64,000 nt of DNA from positions 2,211,731-2,275,730 of the forward strand of contig NZ_LT800499.1 of the NCBI RefSeq assembly GCF_900166625.1. Reading direction: 5' to 3'. This document shows, in pieces, positions 34,867-45,592 of this stretch; the stretch's first letter is position 1, and each line of letters opens with the position of its first letter. The notes beneath the pieces are model-generated. The model worked only from the letters and a program-made list of their open reading frames with translations, was not told the origin of the DNA and searched no databases. The position numbers and the translations under genes are program-made. Origin of the DNA: Halobacillus massiliensis (GTDB taxonomy: Bacteria > Bacillota > Bacilli > Bacillales > Halobacillaceae).

Positions 34867-35874
34867 GTGAAATTAAGTGTACTTGATCAAAGCCCGATAT
34901 CAAAAGGAAGCACGGCCGAGCTAGCCTTAAGAAACACACTTGAGCTGGCACAGTTTACAGAAAGGCTCGGATTTCACCGTTACTGGGTGGCTGAGCATCA
35001 TAATACAAATGGATTAGCAAGCAGTTCTCCTGAGCTTTTAATCGCAAGGATAGCCTCCGTTACGACACGTATCAAAGTCGGTTCAGGAGGGGTGCTACTG
35101 CCGCAGTACAGTCCGCTTAAAGTCGCCGAAAACTTTAAAATGCTGGAGGCTATGTTCCCTGGACGAATTGATTTAGGTCTTGGACGTTCACCAGGCGGAG
35201 GAAAAAGAACGCGAGCTGCCTTAACAGACGGCTGTAATAAACCGCTGAGCTCTTTTTCCCGCCAGGTTAAAGAAGTTAAACAGTTTTTGACAGGAAGTAT
35301 TCCTAAAGAACATGATTATTTTGGTGTAGCTGCTAAACCTGAGACACCTGCAAATCCAGATGTTTGGATTCTAGGTTTAACGGAAAGAGGAGCACGTCAT
35401 GCCGCCATTAACTCTACTGGATTTACGTTTGGTCATTTTATCAACCCTGAGTATGCGGAAGATGCACTAACAGCTTATCGCGAAAAGTTTAAACCTTCGG
35501 ATGGGTTAAAAAAACCCCTTGTTAACGTTTGTATTTTCATCGTTTGTGGAGAAACTGATGAAGCAGCAGAAGAATTGGCCATAAGCCAGGATATGTGGCT
35601 TCTTCAGGCAGCCAAAGGACTGGATACAAGAGTTCTATCCGTTGAAGAAGTAAAAGAGCGAGGGTTTACTGATGAACAGCTTACAGAAGTTAAGAAAAAC
35701 AGAAAAAGGTGCCTGATTGGCAGTCCGGCTACAGTATATAAAGGGCTAAAAGAATTAGAGGAAAAGTATGGAACAGATGAGTTTCTCGTAATAACAAATA
35801 TTTATTCACATGAAGAAAAACTTACTTCCTATCAGCTGCTTGCAAACTATGTAAAAGAGCAGGAAAGTAAATAA
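34867..35874 (+). CDS. LLM-class flavin-dependent oxidoreductase
   Basis: A 335-residue bacterial-luciferase-like monooxygenase: LDQSPISKGSTAELALRNTLELAQ, RYWVAEHHN, SSPELLIARIA, VGSGGVLLPQYSPLKVAE and PGRIDLGLGRSPG are the conserved FMN-site segments of the YtmO/YwcH-like group. The substrate is unknown. The start is GTG 34867, 18 bases after the Rtp-like gene stop, so the two are probably co-transcribed. Confidence 0.93.
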   Translation: MKLSVLDQSPISKGSTAELALRNTLELAQFTERLGFHRYWVAEHHNTNGLASSSPELLIARIASVTTRIKVGSGGVLLPQYSPLKVAENFKMLEAMFPGRIDLGLGRSPGGGKRTRAALTDGCNKPLSSFSRQVKEVKQFLTGSIPKEHDYFGVAAKPETPANPDVWILGLTERGARHAAINSTGFTFGHFINPEYAEDALTAYREKFKPSDGLKKPLVNVCIFIVCGETDEAAEELAISQDMWLLQAAKGLDTRVLSVEEVKERGFTDEQLTEVKKNRKRCLIGSPATVYKGLKELEEKYGTDEFLVITNIYSHEEKLTSYQLLANYVKEQESK

Positions 35875-35893
35875 TTAAGAAAGTTGGAGATTA

Positions 35894-36760
35894 ATGAACA
35901 AAAGTGTAATTGGCAGTATTCGAAAGGTTAAAGTTACGAAGAAAAAAACTGACGGCTTTATTGTTGCGGATGAAAATGAAGAATATTTTCTGCCTCATGA
36001 TCTTACAGAAGAAGAAAATTTTGACCAGGACCAGGAAATTGATGTATTTATTTATGAAAACCGCGACAAGAAGATCGTCGCCACCACTACAATTCCAGAA
36101 ATTACGCTCGAATCATATGGCTGGGCTGAAGTGGAAGAAGTCGTTCCTCATTTAGGTGCTTTTGTTAATATTGGCCTTGATAAAGCGTTCCTCGTTTCAA
36201 AAGACCACATGCCTAGTTTAAAGAGCGTTTGGCCAAAGGAAGGGGATGCCCTGTTCGTTAGTCTGGAAAAGGACAAGAAAGGGAGAATTTTTGCTGAGCC
36301 CATTACAGAAGGAGAAGTTCAGGAAGATATAATCTCAGCTCCTTCTTCTATGCTGCACCAGGAAGTCATTGCACGTGTTTATCGATCAACAAAAGCAGGT
36401 TCTTTTATTTTGACAGGGGAAGGGTACCGTGGGTTTATACACCCTAATGAGAGAATAGAAGAACCAAGGCTTGGTGAACAGGTCGAAGGCAGAGTAATCG
36501 ACGTAAAAGAAGACGGGACGATAAATATCAGTTTAAGACCTTTAAAGCAGGAAGCAATGGGGGAAGATGCTGTGAACATATACAATTATCTTATTGAAAA
36601 TGACGGCATTATGAATTTTACGGATAAAAGTGATCCAGACGAGATCCGCGAGACTTTTCAAATTAGTAAAGCTGCTTTTAAACGGGCCATCGGCAGACTT
36701 TTAAAAGAGAAAAAAATCATTCAGGAAAACGGCCAAACAAGAATCAACCATAATGATTAA
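35894..36760 (+). CDS. cvfB: S1 RNA-binding protein, CvfB family
   Basis: A 288-residue protein with three S1-type OB domains (about 1-65, 70-140, 150-215; for example GAFVNIGLDKAFLVSKDHMP and GYRGFIHPNERI) and a C-terminal winged helix (FQISKAAFKRAIGRLLKEKKI). CvfB/YitL proteins bind RNA and affect virulence regulators in S. aureus; here a general RNA-binding role is likely. It is 19 bases downstream of the LLM oxidoreductase. Confidence 0.92.
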   Translation: MNKSVIGSIRKVKVTKKKTDGFIVADENEEYFLPHDLTEEENFDQDQEIDVFIYENRDKKIVATTTIPEITLESYGWAEVEEVVPHLGAFVNIGLDKAFLVSKDHMPSLKSVWPKEGDALFVSLEKDKKGRIFAEPITEGEVQEDIISAPSSMLHQEVIARVYRSTKAGSFILTGEGYRGFIHPNERIEEPRLGEQVEGRVIDVKEDGTINISLRPLKQEAMGEDAVNIYNYLIENDGIMNFTDKSDPDEIRETFQISKAAFKRAIGRLLKEKKIIQENGQTRINHND

Positions 36761-36769
36761 ACGTTCTTT

Positions 36770-36811
36770 CTTCAAACTTAGTAGCAACTCCGAAGTCAAA
36801 ACAAAAAAACA
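36770..36811 (+). repeat. Terminus repeat copy 2 (Ter-like), + orientation
   Basis: CTTCAAACT, core TAGTAGCAACTCC at 36779-36791 (13 of 13), then an A-rich tail AAAACAAAAAAACAC. It is the closest relative of copy 1 across about 40 bases and lies in the gap after cvfB. Confidence 0.82.
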
Positions 36812-36841
36812 CAATAAAAAATCAAAAGTCCTATAAAACAG

Positions 36842-36878
36842 AAGTCCGCCTTATACAAGAGGGCGGGCTTTCACTTTT
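36842..36878. terminator. Terminator between convergent cvfB and the NlpC/P60-like gene
   Basis: AAGTCCGCC pairs with GGCGGGCTT (one G-U) followed by T-rich sequence; it overlaps the 3' end of the - strand gene. Confidence 0.8.
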
Positions 36879-37416
36879 TCACTAAATACTTTCTGTCTTT
36901 TAACAGTTGTGGATGAATCGCCCGACTGATCTTTGGAAGACTTCCAAGGTTAATGCCAGCTCCATAAAAGTAAGCCTGCCATACAAGCTTAGAACAATAT
37001 TGCTCTACACTCAGAGAGTGAAGGGGGGTGAAAACACGGTACGGACTTTTATATTGCTTTGTCCAATAACTATCTGCATACCTCGCTGCTTTTACTCCAT
37101 GTGAAGGATCCTTGGAAGAGTAAATGGATACTCGACGAAACTTTTGAAAATATTTTTCAATGCAATCTTTAATTATGCCAGAAGGGACCGAATGAATAAC
37201 CTCATTTTTTTCTGTGACGATTCCAACATGGCCTACGTATTTGGACTCACTTTTTCCGATAGGTGAGAACAGTAGATCTCCGGGGGTAATGGAAATATTT
37301 GAATTTGGATAAGTCATATACTCATCACTCTTAACAGGGGCGACCACCTTTTTAGGTCGCATAAAAAAAGCAGTAAACCCGGCCGCAGCCGCCGAAAGAA
37401 GTATAAAACGTTTCAT
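36871..37416 (-). CDS. Permuted NlpC/P60-like (YiiX/YebB) cysteine hydrolase
   Basis: A 181-residue protein with an N-terminal membrane anchor or signal segment (FILLSAAAAGFTAFFM). ITPGDLLFSP and GHVGIVTEKNEVIHS (catalytic His) precede QYCSKLVWQAY (catalytic Cys), the permuted order of the YiiX family. It probably acts on cell-wall peptides or lipid-linked amides at the membrane. AAAAGGATG precedes the ATG at 37416. It is one of the few - strand genes left of dif, immediately bordering the terminus region. Confidence 0.85.
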   Translation of the reverse strand: MKRFILLSAAAAGFTAFFMRPKKVVAPVKSDEYMTYPNSNISITPGDLLFSPIGKSESKYVGHVGIVTEKNEVIHSVPSGIIKDCIEKYFQKFRRVSIYSSKDPSHGVKAARYADSYWTKQYKSPYRVFTPLHSLSVEQYCSKLVWQAYFYGAGINLGSLPKISRAIHPQLLKDRKYLVKK

Positions 37417-37576
37417 TACGCGCTCATCCTTTTTATGTAGTCGTCTTATTTAAAATAGAAGTGGTGCTGTATACAAGTTATCAAAAATGCCCCTTGAATA
37501 ACAGGAATTAGTTTATACTGAGCCTGTATTGAAAAAAATAAATAGCCTGCCATTATATGCAGCGATTTGGAGAGAT

Positions 37577-37599
37577 CTCATCGTTTAAGAAACGATGAG
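37577..37599. repeat. Perfect 10-bp inverted repeat in the terminus region
   Basis: CTCATCGTTT and AAACGATGAG around a 3-base loop. No T-run follows, and the nearest gene reads away from it, so a terminator role is doubtful. Confidence 0.7.
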
Positions 37600-37637
37600 T
37601 AAATTTTTACATAGGATGATAATCTACACAGCTAATA

Positions 37638-37769
37638 TAGCAGCAGTTTCATTGGCGATGGATTATTTTGTTGCTGAGAACTTATGATCTATAAAATCTG
37701 AATATATTTGAGACCAGACTAAATTATATATTTTACGGATGTAGCAGCAAATTCATTTGTAATGAATTA
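37638..37769 (+). repeat. Pair of diverged direct repeats left of dif
   Basis: Units 37638-37665 and 37742-37769 share 22 of 28 bases, starting TAGCAGCA and ending ATTA. The second unit contains AATTCATT/AATGAATT. Their start matches the Ter-like core at 10 of 13 positions in the second unit, in the same + orientation as copies 1 and 2, but there is no A-rich tail. Confidence 0.5.
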
Positions 37770-37845
37770 CAGAGATCTGTATGATAATTAAGATATTTCG
37801 AAATGAGATAGGGGGTTAAAAACGTTTTAAATTAAAATTAATTTC

Positions 37846-37952
<107 letters not shown>

Positions 37953-38100
37953 TTTTTTAAATGCCTTAACTTTATCTCATTTAATTACTTCTATAATTAT
38001 TTATAAATCTTAACTATGCTATTCAATTTTTATCAAGTATATTTTTTCAACTATACTCCTGTCCTTTCATTTTTAATTTGTAATAGGACTTTTTGCATTT

Positions 38101-38149
38101 TATTGTTTTGTTTTTATGTTATCAGTTGGAGTTGCTACTATCTATTAAG
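38101..38149 (-). repeat. Terminus repeat copy 3 (Ter-like), - orientation
   Basis: The core is GGAGTTGCTACTA on the + strand at 38128-38140, 13 of 13 to the consensus in reverse orientation, with a T-rich (A-rich in repeat sense) tail to its left and TCTATTAAG on the right. It is 253 bases right of dif. Confidence 0.82.
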
Positions 38150-38290
38150 TGCGATTATAAATTTAATTTGTCGCCAATAGGATCATTTTTAAAATATTAA
38201 TTGCGAATTTTCTTTCCAGCCAGTTTTCTCCACAAATTTGCACATTTAGTATTATCCTTAGTCCTATTATCCTAAGAACATTTACAATTT

Positions 38291-38336
38291 ATTGGTTTTT
38301 TTATTATTTAATACGGAGTTGCTACTATGTATTAAG
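38291..38336 (-). repeat. Terminus repeat copy 4 (Ter-like), - orientation
   Basis: Core at 38315-38327, 13 of 13. The + strand continues ACTATGTATTAAG, which matches the B. subtilis Ter B-site core ACTATGTACTAA (recalled) at 11 of 12 positions. It is 187 bases from copy 3. Confidence 0.83.
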
Positions 38337-38490
38337 CGCAATTATATTGGCATCATAGCTCCACTATTCTTCTATGTAGTCTAAACACCACTATTGGCAG
38401 CCTGGTTTATTTTCTTCCTTGCTGATCCGGCTTTTCTCGTGTATTTCTTTCACCAGCTGCTTAAAAGGCTTGTTTCTCTCGCCTGACTGT

Positions 38491-38537
38491 TGCTTTTTTT
38501 TTATTTTATAAGTTCGGAGTTGCTACTAAGTTTAAAG
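38491..38537 (-). repeat. Terminus repeat copy 5 (Ter-like), - orientation
   Basis: Core at 38516-38528, 13 of 13, followed by AGTTTAAAG as in copies 1 and 2, with a run of T (A in repeat sense) on the left. It is 201 bases from copy 4 and 37 bases from the 3' end of sqdX. Confidence 0.83.
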
Positions 38538-38573
38538 TAGGAACAAAAATAAAAATTAAAGCCACAGATATTC

Positions 38574-39734
38574 TTACTCTGTGGCTTTAACTCGGGATTT
38601 AGCTGATTTAGATGGACTTTCCTGATAGATCTTAAGAGTTTCATAATAATACTCTAAAATTTGTTGTGAAGGTTTTTGCCAGCTGTATTTTTCAGCTTCT
38701 TTTCTGGCATTTTCGCATAGATCCTTATACAAATCTTTATCTTCCAGTCTGTTTATTGCGGTAATCATGCTGTCTGTATCTTCGTTCTCAAACAACAATC
38801 CCGTCTTTCCATCTTCAACCTGTTCCATAGTTGGTCCACTTTTTGCTGCGATGACCGGTAAACCAGATGCCATAGCTTCGAGTATAACAAGTCCCAGCGT
38901 TTCGGTAACGGATGGGAATATTAAAGCATCAGACGAAGCAAAAGCCTGAGCCAGTTCTTCTCCATGAAGAAGCCCTGTAAATGTCGTTTTGGTGCCGGAG
39001 AAGGTCTTTTCAAGCGATTCTCTTTCCGGTCCATCACCTACAATTGCAAGTGAGATGTCATTTCTGGCATTAAGTAAGGATTTCAGTTTATGAATCTCTT
39101 TCTCTGCAGCCAGTCTTCCAACAAACACTAATAGTTTATTGGAAGGTTCTCCACCAGATAAACGGTTGCGCATATCTTCGTTCCTGTGATGAGGATGGTA
39201 ATGATCAATCGCTACCCCTCTGTCCCATACATGCACATTATGGAACTTCTTCTCACTTAATTCTTTCTGAACTGCTTTAGAAGTACATAGATTTAAATGT
39301 GCAAAGTTATGCAGCTTTTTAAAATACCACCAGCAAGCAGACATAAGTGGATATAGCCTGTAATACTCAAAATATTTTGGTACATGGGTATGATAGGAAG
39401 CAATTAGAGGATAACCTAATTTATCCGCGTAATAAACTCCAGCGACTCCGACTATGGCCGGATTCACCACATGGACCAAATCAGGATTGTGTTTCTCAAG
39501 CAGTGTTTTCACTTTTTTTTGCGGAAGTGAAAACTGCTTGTACCTGTAAAACGGCATAGTCGTAGCTTTGACACCTTCAACAATCGCACCTTCATATTCT
39601 TTTACACCCAGGTCCGGAGCTATTACGACAACCTCATGCTCTTGTTTCCTGAGATATTTAATGGCTTCTTTTAGTCTTGTTACTACTCCGTCTGTTGATG
39701 GCAGAAAAGTTTCTGTAATAATGGCGATTTTCAA
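38574..39734 (-). CDS. sqdX: SQD2-like glycosyltransferase (sulfoquinovosyltransferase candidate)
   Basis: A 386-residue GT-B family 4 enzyme. The N-terminus ITETFLPSTDGVVTRLKEAIKYL, YHTHVPKYFEYY and the donor-site VFVGRLAAEKEIHKLKSLL, PSVTETLGLVILEAMASGLPVIA match SQD2/SqdX and related diacylglycerol glycosyltransferases. Placed 13 bases after the SQD1 gene in one operon, it should transfer sulfoquinovose from UDP-sulfoquinovose to diacylglycerol, making the anionic sulfolipid SQDG at the membrane. The start is TTG 39734 after AAGGAG. Confidence 0.85.
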   Translation of the reverse strand: MKIAIITETFLPSTDGVVTRLKEAIKYLRKQEHEVVVIAPDLGVKEYEGAIVEGVKATTMPFYRYKQFSLPQKKVKTLLEKHNPDLVHVVNPAIVGVAGVYYADKLGYPLIASYHTHVPKYFEYYRLYPLMSACWWYFKKLHNFAHLNLCTSKAVQKELSEKKFHNVHVWDRGVAIDHYHPHHRNEDMRNRLSGGEPSNKLLVFVGRLAAEKEIHKLKSLLNARNDISLAIVGDGPERESLEKTFSGTKTTFTGLLHGEELAQAFASSDALIFPSVTETLGLVILEAMASGLPVIAAKSGPTMEQVEDGKTGLLFENEDTDSMITAINRLEDKDLYKDLCENARKEAEKYSWQKPSQQILEYYYETLKIYQESPSKSAKSRVKATE

Positions 39735-39747
39735 GGCGATAAACTCC

Positions 39748-41204
<1,457 letters not shown>

Positions 41205-43160
41205 ATGAGTACATATGAAATCGCCTGGACTCCCGATGACAAAATGAAAGAAAGCACGAGACTTTATCAATGGATGAAAAAACATGGCTATGAAAACTAC
41301 GATGAATTTCACAATAAATCAATCGAAGATATTGAATGGCTCTGGGATGAGGCCTGCTCTGTATTGGGGATAGAATGGTATAAACCTTACGAACAAGTCA
41401 TCGATCTTTCCCGCGGCCCTCTTTATCCTAAGTGGTTCAGCGGCGCTGAAATAAACGTTGCTCACAACGCTCTTGATAAGTGGGCGGATCATAAAGATAC
41501 GATGAATAAAACGGCTTTATACTGGGAGGGAGATAACGGGGACAAAACCTCCCTTACCTTTAAAAATCTGCAGAAAAAAGTAAACGCTTTCTCGAACGGT
41601 TTAGAGGAGCATGGTGTGACTAAAGGAGATATCGTTACACTATTTATGCCGATGCTTCCTGAAACTCTCATATCTATGCTCGCTATCGCAAAAATCGGCG
41701 CCGTCGCCTGTCCTACATTTTCCGGGTACAAAGCTGATGCAATTGCCACTCGTCTTGAAGCCTCCCGATCAAAAGTATTGATAACAGCCGATGGATTTTA
41801 CCGCCGCGGCAAAACAGTGCCCATGAAGCAGGAGGCCGATCTTGCTGCTGATCGCAGCGAATACCTGCAACATATGATTGTCGTCGAGCGTACAGGCGAT
41901 AAAAAAGACTGGAACTCAAAAAGAGATATCAGTTTTGAAAAGCTGTTAAACAGCTCCTCTGATTATAAATCGAAGCATACGAAAGCTGATGATCCTTGTA
42001 TGCTGATTTATACTTCCGGAACGACCGGGAAGCCGAAAGGAGTACTTCATTCACATGCTGGTTTCCCGATTAAAGCAGCTTTCGATGCCGGGATTTGTAT
42101 GGATTTACATCAGGAAGATACTCTCTTCTGGTATACCGATATGGGATGGATGATGGGGCCTTTTCTTGTATACGGCGGACTGTTAAACGGCTCCTCCATC
42201 GTCATGTTCGAAGGTACACCGGATTATCCTAATCCTGACCGGCTGTGGCAGATGGTTGATGAATACAAGGTGACCCACCTCGGAATTTCGCCGACTCTCG
42301 TAAGATCAATGATGAAATACGGCGAAGAATGGATAAACAAACATGATTTATCTTCATTAAGGCTATTTGGGTCTACAGGTGAACCGTGGAACCCTGAGCC
42401 GTGGAACTGGCTGTTTAAAAAGGTTGGGCAGTCGAAAGTTCCGATTTTCAATTATTCCGGCGGCACTGAAATATCGGGAGGTATCTTTGGCAATGTCCTC
42501 GTCAAACCTATTCAGCCTGTAACGTTTAATGCGGCGCTCCCGGGAATGGATGCTGATGTATTTGATGATAAGGGGACTCCCTTAAGGAACGAAGTAGGAG
42601 AACTCGTCATAAAACAGCCATGGGTAGGAATGACAAATGGCTTCTTCGAAGATAAGGAGAGGTATGAGGATACTTACTGGTCACGTTTTGAAAATACCTG
42701 GGTCCACGGTGACTGGGTCATTGCTGATGATGAGGGATACTATACAATTACAGGGCGTTCGGATGATGTTCTGAATGTTGCCGGAAAGCGCCTTGGCCCT
42801 GCTGAAGTCGAGTCTTTACTCGTCGGCCATGAAGCAGTTGTTGAGGCAGGAGTAATTGGGGTCCCTCACCATATTAAAGGAGAAGAGCCCGTAGCTTTCA
42901 TCGTATTAAAGCAGGAGACGAGTGAACAGCTGATGGATGAAATTCGTGAGTTCTTAGCACAGAAGCTTGGTAAAGCTCTGGCGCCTAAGCGCATCTTTTC
43001 CGTCTCGGATCTTCCAAAAACGAGAAATGCCAAAGTGATGCGCCGTGCCATCAAGTCTGCTTTTTTAAACGAACCTGCCGGCGACTTAAGTGCACTTGAA
43101 AACCCGGAAACCGTAGAAGAAATTCGCAGTATCGGTCAATCCCAAGCGCTGCAGAACTAA
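41205..43160 (+). CDS. Acetyl/propionyl-CoA synthetase-like AMP-forming ligase
   Basis: 651 residues with the ACS N-terminal cap (WYKPYEQVIDLSRGPLYPKWFSGAEINVAHNALD), P-loop YTSGTTGKPKGVLHSH (about 267-282), WYTDMGWMMGP, GSTGEPWN, the hinge GRSDDVLNVAGKRLGPAEVE and the C-terminal Lys in TRNAKVMRR. It activates a short-chain acid to acyl-CoA. Its position opposite the leucine catabolic operon suggests a branched or short-chain acid, but the substrate is not decided by sequence. One of two + strand genes right of dif. Confidence 0.92.
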   Translation: MSTYEIAWTPDDKMKESTRLYQWMKKHGYENYDEFHNKSIEDIEWLWDEACSVLGIEWYKPYEQVIDLSRGPLYPKWFSGAEINVAHNALDKWADHKDTMNKTALYWEGDNGDKTSLTFKNLQKKVNAFSNGLEEHGVTKGDIVTLFMPMLPETLISMLAIAKIGAVACPTFSGYKADAIATRLEASRSKVLITADGFYRRGKTVPMKQEADLAADRSEYLQHMIVVERTGDKKDWNSKRDISFEKLLNSSSDYKSKHTKADDPCMLIYTSGTTGKPKGVLHSHAGFPIKAAFDAGICMDLHQEDTLFWYTDMGWMMGPFLVYGGLLNGSSIVMFEGTPDYPNPDRLWQMVDEYKVTHLGISPTLVRSMMKYGEEWINKHDLSSLRLFGSTGEPWNPEPWNWLFKKVGQSKVPIFNYSGGTEISGGIFGNVLVKPIQPVTFNAALPGMDADVFDDKGTPLRNEVGELVIKQPWVGMTNGFFEDKERYEDTYWSRFENTWVHGDWVIADDEGYYTITGRSDDVLNVAGKRLGPAEVESLLVGHEAVVEAGVIGVPHHIKGEEPVAFIVLKQETSEQLMDEIREFLAQKLGKALAPKRIFSVSDLPKTRNAKVMRRAIKSAFLNEPAGDLSALENPETVEEIRSIGQSQALQN

Positions 43161-43216
43161 AACTTTTTGTTAGAACTGCTGTGATTCACCTTTTTTATAA
43201 ATTTCCACGCTATCTA

Positions 43217-43260
43217 AATTAATAAGCCTGGAGGGAAATCTCCCTCCAGGCTTATTAATT
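43217..43260. terminator. Perfect 20-bp hairpin between convergent genes
   Basis: Arms 43217-43236 and 43241-43260 are perfectly complementary around the loop AATC. It separates the convergent acyl-CoA synthetase and yngE genes; the T-run is inside the stem, so termination efficiency is uncertain. Confidence 0.8.
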
Positions 43261-43267
43261 ATTTACT

Positions 43268-44794
43268 TTACACAGGATAAACGCCATGCTTTCTTTCAGT
43301 GAATTTCACATTCTTCGATTGATACGCTTCAAATCTTCTCACAAGCTGACTTCTTAAATGCTCAGGCTGAACAATATCATCAATGACCATTTCAGACGCT
43401 AACCTGTATAAATCAATATTCTCTTTATATTCTTCCTGCTTCTCTTTAATAAAAGCCGGACGCTCAGATTCATCAAGCGCAGCAATTTTGTTCGCATAAA
43501 CAGCGTTGACAGCCGCTTCCGGTCCCATTACCGCGATCTGCGCTGTTGGCAGAGCTATACAGGCATCCGGTTCAAACGCCGGTCCTGCCATCGCGTAAAG
43601 ACCGGCTCCATATGCCTTTCTAACGATCACAGATATCTTTGGAACGGTTGCTTCACTCATTGCAGAGAGCATCTTCGCCCCGTGCCTGATAATACCCGCT
43701 CGTTCCACCCTTGTACCAATCATGAACCCTGGTATATCAACGAGGAAGAGCAGCGGAATGTTAAAGGCATCACACAGCTGCATAAACTTAGCTGCTTTAT
43801 CAGCCGAATCCGGAAACAGAACTCCCCCTTTAGCCCGTGGCTGGTTAGCAATAATACCAACAACTCGCCCATCGATCCTTGAAAGACCTGTAATTAATTC
43901 AGGTGCAAATTTCTTTTTGATTTCACAAAAACTGCCTTCATCAATCAGTCTGTCAATTAACTGGTACATATCAAAGGGAGCATTTTGATTTTTAGGAATC
44001 AGTTCAGAAATATCTTTTTCAAATTCTGGCGGCAGTTTGGCTTCTTCTCGTTTTGGCAGGTGACGGTAGTTGGATGGAAAATAACTTAAGTATTTACGGG
44101 CAAAATCAATCGCTTCTTTTTCATCAGCAGCAAGCACATCTCCACACCCGGATACGGAACAGTGCATGGAGGCACCACCCATTTCCTCCAAGCTTACTTT
44201 CTCCCCAATAACTTTTTCCGCCATTCGAGGAGATCCCAGGTACATGGAAGCATTGCCATCCACCATAACGACAATATCACAGAAAGCCGGGATATAGGCC
44301 CCTCCCGCTGCTGATGGTCCAAATAACAAACAGACTTGAGGCACACGGCCGGATAACTTAATCTGGTTATGGAAAATCCGTCCGGCCCCTCGGCGGTTAG
44401 GGAACATTTCCACCTGATCGGTAATTCGTGCTCCCGCTGAATCTACGAGATAAAGCATAGGCAGTTCAAGCCTCATGGCTGTTTCCTGAATTCGTATGAT
44501 TTTCTCAACGGTTCTCGCCCCCCAGGAACCAGCTTTTACCGTCGAATCATTCGCCATCACACATACTTGTTCACCATTAATTTTGCCAATACCCGTTACA
44601 ACTCCATCGGCAGGCAGGGAGTCCTCCATGTTATTAGCAAAAAAAGCATCCTCTATATTTAAATCATCATCAAAGAGAAGCTCAAGCCTTTCCCGGACAA
44701 ACATCTTCCCTTTCTTCCGGTTGCTTTCATGGTATTTCTCCGCACCCCCTGAAGCTATTTTTTCTTTTTTAGTCTGCAGCGTTTCATCCAGCAT
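43268..44794 (-). CDS. yngE: Methylcrotonyl-CoA carboxylase beta subunit (carboxyltransferase)
   Basis: A 508-residue carboxyltransferase of the PCC/MCC beta type. Two crotonase-like halves carry DSAGARITDQVEMFPNRRGAGRIF, SAAGGAYIPAFCD and, later, VDIPGFMIGTRVERAGIIRHGAKML and AYGAGLYAMAGPAFEPD. It is the last gene of the leucine/isovalerate block and works with the biotin carboxylase and biotin carrier upstream to make 3-methylglutaconyl-CoA. AAAGGAGG precedes the ATG at 44794. Confidence 0.92.
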   Translation of the reverse strand: MLDETLQTKKEKIASGGAEKYHESNRKKGKMFVRERLELLFDDDLNIEDAFFANNMEDSLPADGVVTGIGKINGEQVCVMANDSTVKAGSWGARTVEKIIRIQETAMRLELPMLYLVDSAGARITDQVEMFPNRRGAGRIFHNQIKLSGRVPQVCLLFGPSAAGGAYIPAFCDIVVMVDGNASMYLGSPRMAEKVIGEKVSLEEMGGASMHCSVSGCGDVLAADEKEAIDFARKYLSYFPSNYRHLPKREEAKLPPEFEKDISELIPKNQNAPFDMYQLIDRLIDEGSFCEIKKKFAPELITGLSRIDGRVVGIIANQPRAKGGVLFPDSADKAAKFMQLCDAFNIPLLFLVDIPGFMIGTRVERAGIIRHGAKMLSAMSEATVPKISVIVRKAYGAGLYAMAGPAFEPDACIALPTAQIAVMGPEAAVNAVYANKIAALDESERPAFIKEKQEEYKENIDLYRLASEMVIDDIVQPEHLRSQLVRRFEAYQSKNVKFTERKHGVYPV

Positions 44795-44808
44795 AATAGT
44801 CCTCCTTT

Positions 44809-45585
44809 TTATTCCCCTTTATAATTCGGGGAACGCTTTTCTTTAAATGCCTGCAGCCCTTCGATCCGGTCATTTGTTGGAATCGTAAATTTGTAGCATT
44901 CATGTTCAAATGCAAGGCCGGATAGAAGGTTCATTTGAAGACCGTTATTAATCGCCTGTTTTGCTTGTTTTAAAGCGATCGGACCGTTGCCTGCCATCTG
45001 TTTCGCTAAAGCAATGGTTTCTTCTTCTAACTGATCAGAGCTGTATATATTTTCTACAAGTGCAAGACGCAGAGCTTCTTCGCCCGATACCGGCTTTCCT
45101 GTGAAAATTAACCGCTTTGCCTGTCCCGGACCGATTAACCGGGGAAGACGCTGAGTTCCCCCTGCGCCCGGAATAATAGCTAAAGAGGTTTCCGTAAGAC
45201 CTGCTTTAGCATGGTCACCCATTACTCTGATGTCACATGCTAAAGCAAGCTCAAGACCTCCGCCATAAGCAGCACCGTTCATCATGGCAATGACAGGAAT
45301 CGGCAGCTGTTCAATTTTTAAAATTGTTTCCCCTATCTTTTTTACAGCCGCCACGACTTCTTTTTCTGTCATACCGGCGCGTTCTTTTAAATCTGCTCCA
45401 GCACAGAAGGCTTTTTTGCCTGCACCTGTTAAGATCACCACCCGGGCTTCTGACTCCTTGATTTCTTCTGTTTTGGACTGAAGTTCTTCAAGCAGATCCT
45501 GTGATAAGCTGTTGGCTGCCTCCTCGCGGTTAAGTGTAAGTATCGCAATATAATCTTCTAAGTAATCGAGTGTCACTAATGACAT
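44809..45585 (-). CDS. yngF: Enoyl-CoA hydratase (methylglutaconyl-CoA hydratase)
   Basis: A 258-residue crotonase: GAGKKAFCAGADLKER (first oxyanion loop), AAYGGGLELALACDIRVMGDHAKAGLTETSLAIIPGAGGTQRLPRLIG (second oxyanion loop with both active-site Glu residues). In this operon it should hydrate 3-methylglutaconyl-CoA to HMG-CoA. It lies between the lyase and carboxyltransferase genes with gaps of 7 and 14 bases. Confidence 0.93.
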   Translation of the reverse strand: MSLVTLDYLEDYIAILTLNREEAANSLSQDLLEELQSKTEEIKESEARVVILTGAGKKAFCAGADLKERAGMTEKEVVAAVKKIGETILKIEQLPIPVIAMMNGAAYGGGLELALACDIRVMGDHAKAGLTETSLAIIPGAGGTQRLPRLIGPGQAKRLIFTGKPVSGEEALRLALVENIYSSDQLEEETIALAKQMAGNGPIALKQAKQAINNGLQMNLLSGLAFEHECYKFTIPTNDRIEGLQAFKEKRSPNYKGE

Positions 45586-45592
45586 AAAAGAC

